A stretch of 8,427 nt of DNA, taken from an uncultured Lachnospiraceae bacterium. GTDB taxonomy: Bacteria > Bacillota_A > Clostridia > Lachnospirales > Lachnospiraceae. The notes below the pieces were generated by a model. It made no database searches. It was not told the DNA's origin and saw only the letters and a program-made list of their open reading frames with translations. Positions 6,235-8,427 of this stretch are shown here, piece after piece. The stretch is taken from assembly GCA_947178085.1 (NCBI GenBank), contig CAMWWS010000103.1:1-8427 (forward strand), read 5' to 3'. The translations under genes and the position numbers were made by a program. Each line of letters starts with the position of its first letter. Position 1 is the first letter of the stretch.

Positions 6235-7422
6235 CTACCAATATAGAACCCAATCCTTCCGCAGTCTCGTCAACGCTTCCATATAGAAATAGTCACCCCA
6301 TGAATTACATTCATCTACGCCGTAATGATTACAGGTGTTATACGGTGAATGATTCGAATATGTACTGTGTAATACAAGCCCGTTAGATTTTTCAGGGTCT
6401 TTTACAGCATATTTATCGTACAGGGATTTCATCATCTGTTTCGCATACTTGCGATAAATTTCCGCTTCTTCAGGTTCTAACGACTTTATCATTTCCAACA
6501 TGCCGCAGGCTGCGATTGATGCGGAAGATGAATCTCTCGGCTGGTCATCCCCGTCAGTAAATTCCAAGTCCCAGAAAGGTACCATATCTTTCGGAAGATG
6601 CTCCAGATAATACTGCGCCACATTTTTAAAGATATCTATATATTCTTTCCGCTTCGTATAATTATAGGCAAGCGCCGCGCCGTAAATCCCCCACGCCTGC
6701 CCTCTTGCCCACGCGGAACCATCGCGGTATCCCTGACAGGTCGCACCGTGGTCCGGTTCACCCGTCTCCATATTGAAAAAAAAGGTATGCCAGGTGGAAT
6801 AGTCTTCACGAATCACGTTCTTAATTGCCGTATGAATATGCTTTTCCGCAATATTCCGGTACTTGTCATCCCCGGTTTCCTCCGATGCCCAGTACAATAA
6901 CGGCAGATTCAGCAGACAGTCGATGATCAGCCTGTAATTTTCCGGCGCATCCATCGGTCCCCATGCCTGTATAAATTCGCCAATGGGATGATATCTTGTA
7001 ATCAACTGATCCGCTGCCTTAATTGCTGCTTCTTTCCCTTTTTCGCTTCCCGTCAGCTTATAAGCCGCCACACAGGAAGGCGAATATAGGAATCCCATAT
7101 CATGATGGTCTACTTCTATTTTATTATTGATTCTATGCAAAAAGCTGTCCACCTGTACTTCCGCAGCTTTTTTCAGTGCTTCAGCATCAGGACTGTTCTT
7201 TTCTTTCGCATATTCATAAGCAAGCCAGATTTCTCCTGTCCAGAATCCCGTTGTCCAGTAATTATTTTCGATTGGATGATAAAAACCGTCTTCACTGTAG
7301 GCTTTCTGAAACTTATCCGTAAATTCAGGCAGATTACGAACAACCTGCTCCACAGAAAAATCAAGGGCTTTGTTTATCTCTTCCGTAGAAATCAATGGGC
7401 TGGATTCAAATAATATTTTCAT
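6235..7422 (-). CDS. GH88 unsaturated glucuronyl hydrolase
   Basis: The 395-residue protein matches the usual size of family GH88 and has no signal peptide, so it should be cytoplasmic. Start ATG 7422 follows a strong GGAGGGAG. GH88 enzymes hydrate the double bond of a 4,5-unsaturated uronate at the non-reducing end of oligosaccharides left by polysaccharide lyases, releasing the keto-acid. The expected catalytic pair is present: D108 in VDHHDMGF and D168 in YRLIIDCLLNL, 60 residues apart, matching Asp88 and Asp149 of Bacillus UGL. Other family marks are the barrel segments GYRDGSAWARGQAWGIYG (231-248), PRDSSSASIAACGMLEM (295-311), and NHYGVDECNSWGDYFYMEAL near the C-terminus. It is followed by the DUF2264 gene and preceded by sugar ABC permeases. 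The linkage and substrate (glycosaminoglycan, rhamnogalacturonan, xanthan or other) cannot be told. Confidence 0.95.
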   Translation of the reverse strand: MKILFESSPLISTEEINKALDFSVEQVVRNLPEFTDKFQKAYSEDGFYHPIENNYWTTGFWTGEIWLAYEYAKEKNSPDAEALKKAAEVQVDSFLHRINNKIEVDHHDMGFLYSPSCVAAYKLTGSEKGKEAAIKAADQLITRYHPIGEFIQAWGPMDAPENYRLIIDCLLNLPLLYWASEETGDDKYRNIAEKHIHTAIKNVIREDYSTWHTFFFNMETGEPDHGATCQGYRDGSAWARGQAWGIYGAALAYNYTKRKEYIDIFKNVAQYYLEHLPKDMVPFWDLEFTDGDDQPRDSSSASIAACGMLEMIKSLEPEEAEIYRKYAKQMMKSLYDKYAVKDPEKSNGLVLHSTYSNHSPYNTCNHYGVDECNSWGDYFYMEALTRLRKDWVLYW

Positions 7423-7462
7423 ATGCTCCCTCCGTTCTGCTATGTCTTTGAGCGCTAAACTC

Positions 7463-8329
7463 TTATCCTTTCAGTCCCGTAGAAGCCACGCCTTCGACAA
7501 AGTACTTCTGCAGGCACAGGAACACGATAATAACCGGTATCAAAGAAAGCACAGAGCCTGCCATAATAAGTCCATACTCGGAGGAATACTGTCCGATGAA
7601 CATTTTCAATCCGAGCTGAATCGTCTTTTTGCTCTCGGTCTTTAAATAAATGAGTGGTCCTAAATAGTCGTTCCAAGTATTAACGAATGTAAAAATCGTC
7701 AATGTGGACAATGCCGGCTTAGAAAGCGGCAGCATAATCTTGGCATAGATTTTATACTCACTCATACCGTCGATTCTCGCCGCCTCACACAATTCGCTCG
7801 GAATCCCTTCATAGAACTGCTTCATCATGAACACTCCGAAAGCTGAGAACGCCTGTAGGCATATCATTGCAAGCAGCTTATCATTTAAGCCCATAGCCCT
7901 CATCATAATGAACTGCGGAACCATGTACACCTGCCAAGGCATTGCAATCGTTGAAATATACGCCAGAAAGATGGCATTTTTATGTTTAAATTCCAGTTTT
8001 GCAAAAGAATATGCTGCAAAGCTTGATGTCAGAAGCTGCAAAAACGTAACGATAATTGTCAGAAATACCGTATTTTCCACAAACTTCAACATCGGAATTT
8101 TCGTCCATATTTTCACATAATTATCCCATCTGGGAACTTCAGGAATCCATACAAAAGGATTCATTTTGAATACTTCTCTGTCCGTTTTAATTGACGCAGA
8201 CAGCATCCATAAAAACGGAATTATCATAACAACCGTTATTATAATTAAAATTAAGTAAAGTAAGATTTTACCAATTAACGCATTTCTGCTTTTTGAACTA
8301 TATTTTTTTGTATCTGATTTCTCGCTCAT
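7463..8329 (-). CDS. Carbohydrate ABC transporter permease, MalG/CUT1 type
   Basis: This 288-residue inner-membrane permease has about six hydrophobic segments, the first at ~20-42 after a charged cytoplasmic N-terminus. The conserved EAA loop that docks on the ATPase is intact: EAARIDGMSEYKIYAKIMLP (182-201), followed by LSKPALST. The C-terminal KYFVEGVASTGLKG is the typical MalG-family ending. Start ATG 8329 is preceded by AAAGGAG. It forms a heterodimer with the MalF-type subunit encoded just upstream (stop at 8354). No ATPase gene is in view; CUT1 transporters of Firmicutes often share an MsmX-like ATPase encoded elsewhere. It lies 40 bp before GH88, implying that the imported cargo is the GH88 substrate. 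Confidence 0.95.
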   Translation of the reverse strand: MSEKSDTKKYSSKSRNALIGKILLYLILIIITVVMIIPFLWMLSASIKTDREVFKMNPFVWIPEVPRWDNYVKIWTKIPMLKFVENTVFLTIIVTFLQLLTSSFAAYSFAKLEFKHKNAIFLAYISTIAMPWQVYMVPQFIMMRAMGLNDKLLAMICLQAFSAFGVFMMKQFYEGIPSELCEAARIDGMSEYKIYAKIMLPLSKPALSTLTIFTFVNTWNDYLGPLIYLKTESKKTIQLGLKMFIGQYSSEYGLIMAGSVLSLIPVIIVFLCLQKYFVEGVASTGLKG

Positions 8330-8353
8330 CCCAACTCTCCTTTCTCCTACATT

Positions 8354-8427
8354 TTACGCATCCAGATTTTTTTCATATCTGAACTGAATCAACGTAACAA
8401 CAAGGACTATCAGGAACAATACCATTG
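8354..8427 (-). CDS. Sugar ABC transporter permease (MalF/CUT1 type), C-terminal fragment
   Basis: Only the last 23 codons and the TAA stop (8356-8354) are in the window; the gene continues past 8427. The visible residues end in a hydrophobic helix followed by TLIQFRYEKNLDA, the usual ending of MalF/UgpA-type permeases. It sits 24 bp upstream of the MalG-type permease, the standard order for CUT1 operons. The length is too short for a firm call on its own; the position makes it convincing. Confidence 0.8.
   Translation of the reverse strand, partial: MVLFLIVLVVTLIQFRYEKNLDA

Overview
The window looks like chromosomal DNA from a gut-type Firmicute, most likely a Lachnospiraceae-like clostridium. 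This rests on moderate GC with A/T-rich intergenic DNA, strong GGAGG-type ribosome binding sites, sigma-A-like promoters, a Gram-positive lipoprotein signal peptide, and a carbohydrate locus built on a binding-protein-dependent ABC transporter with cytoplasmic uronate-active enzymes. This is an inference from gene content; no ribosomal or other marker gene is present.

Layout. Positions 1-1099 (minus) hold the N-terminal 366 residues of a six-helix methyl-accepting chemotaxis protein cut off by the window edge. Its leader region (1100-1344) carries a promoter and a cluster of perfect hairpins. Next is an EamA/DMT-family membrane transporter (1345-2268, minus), divergent from a solitary SsuA/ThiY-like lipoprotein that binds an ABC-transport substrate (2449-3477, plus). 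The convergent gap 3478-3644 holds a second hairpin cluster and a strong terminator.

From 8427 down to 3645 runs a minus-strand operon. In transcription order it encodes the last 23 residues of a MalF-type permease, a MalG-type permease, a GH88 unsaturated glucuronyl hydrolase, a DUF2264 protein and a galactose-binding-like (F5/8C-type) protein, ending at the terminator near 3570. None of the three downstream proteins has a signal peptide. The simplest reading is that uronate-containing oligosaccharides, probably lyase products with a 4,5-unsaturated end, are imported by the ABC system and dismantled in the cytoplasm. The binding protein, most of the first permease and any regulator lie beyond 8427. 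No ATPase gene is visible.

The most unusual signal is non-coding. Two hairpin clusters (about 1199-1286 and 3480-3556) share module order, loop sequences and an unpaired flank, but their stems differ in sequence and stay perfectly paired. Read from the 3' end of the upstream gene, both run in the same order and orientation. This looks like a dispersed structured repeat family with compensatory stem changes, and I do not recognise it as a named element.
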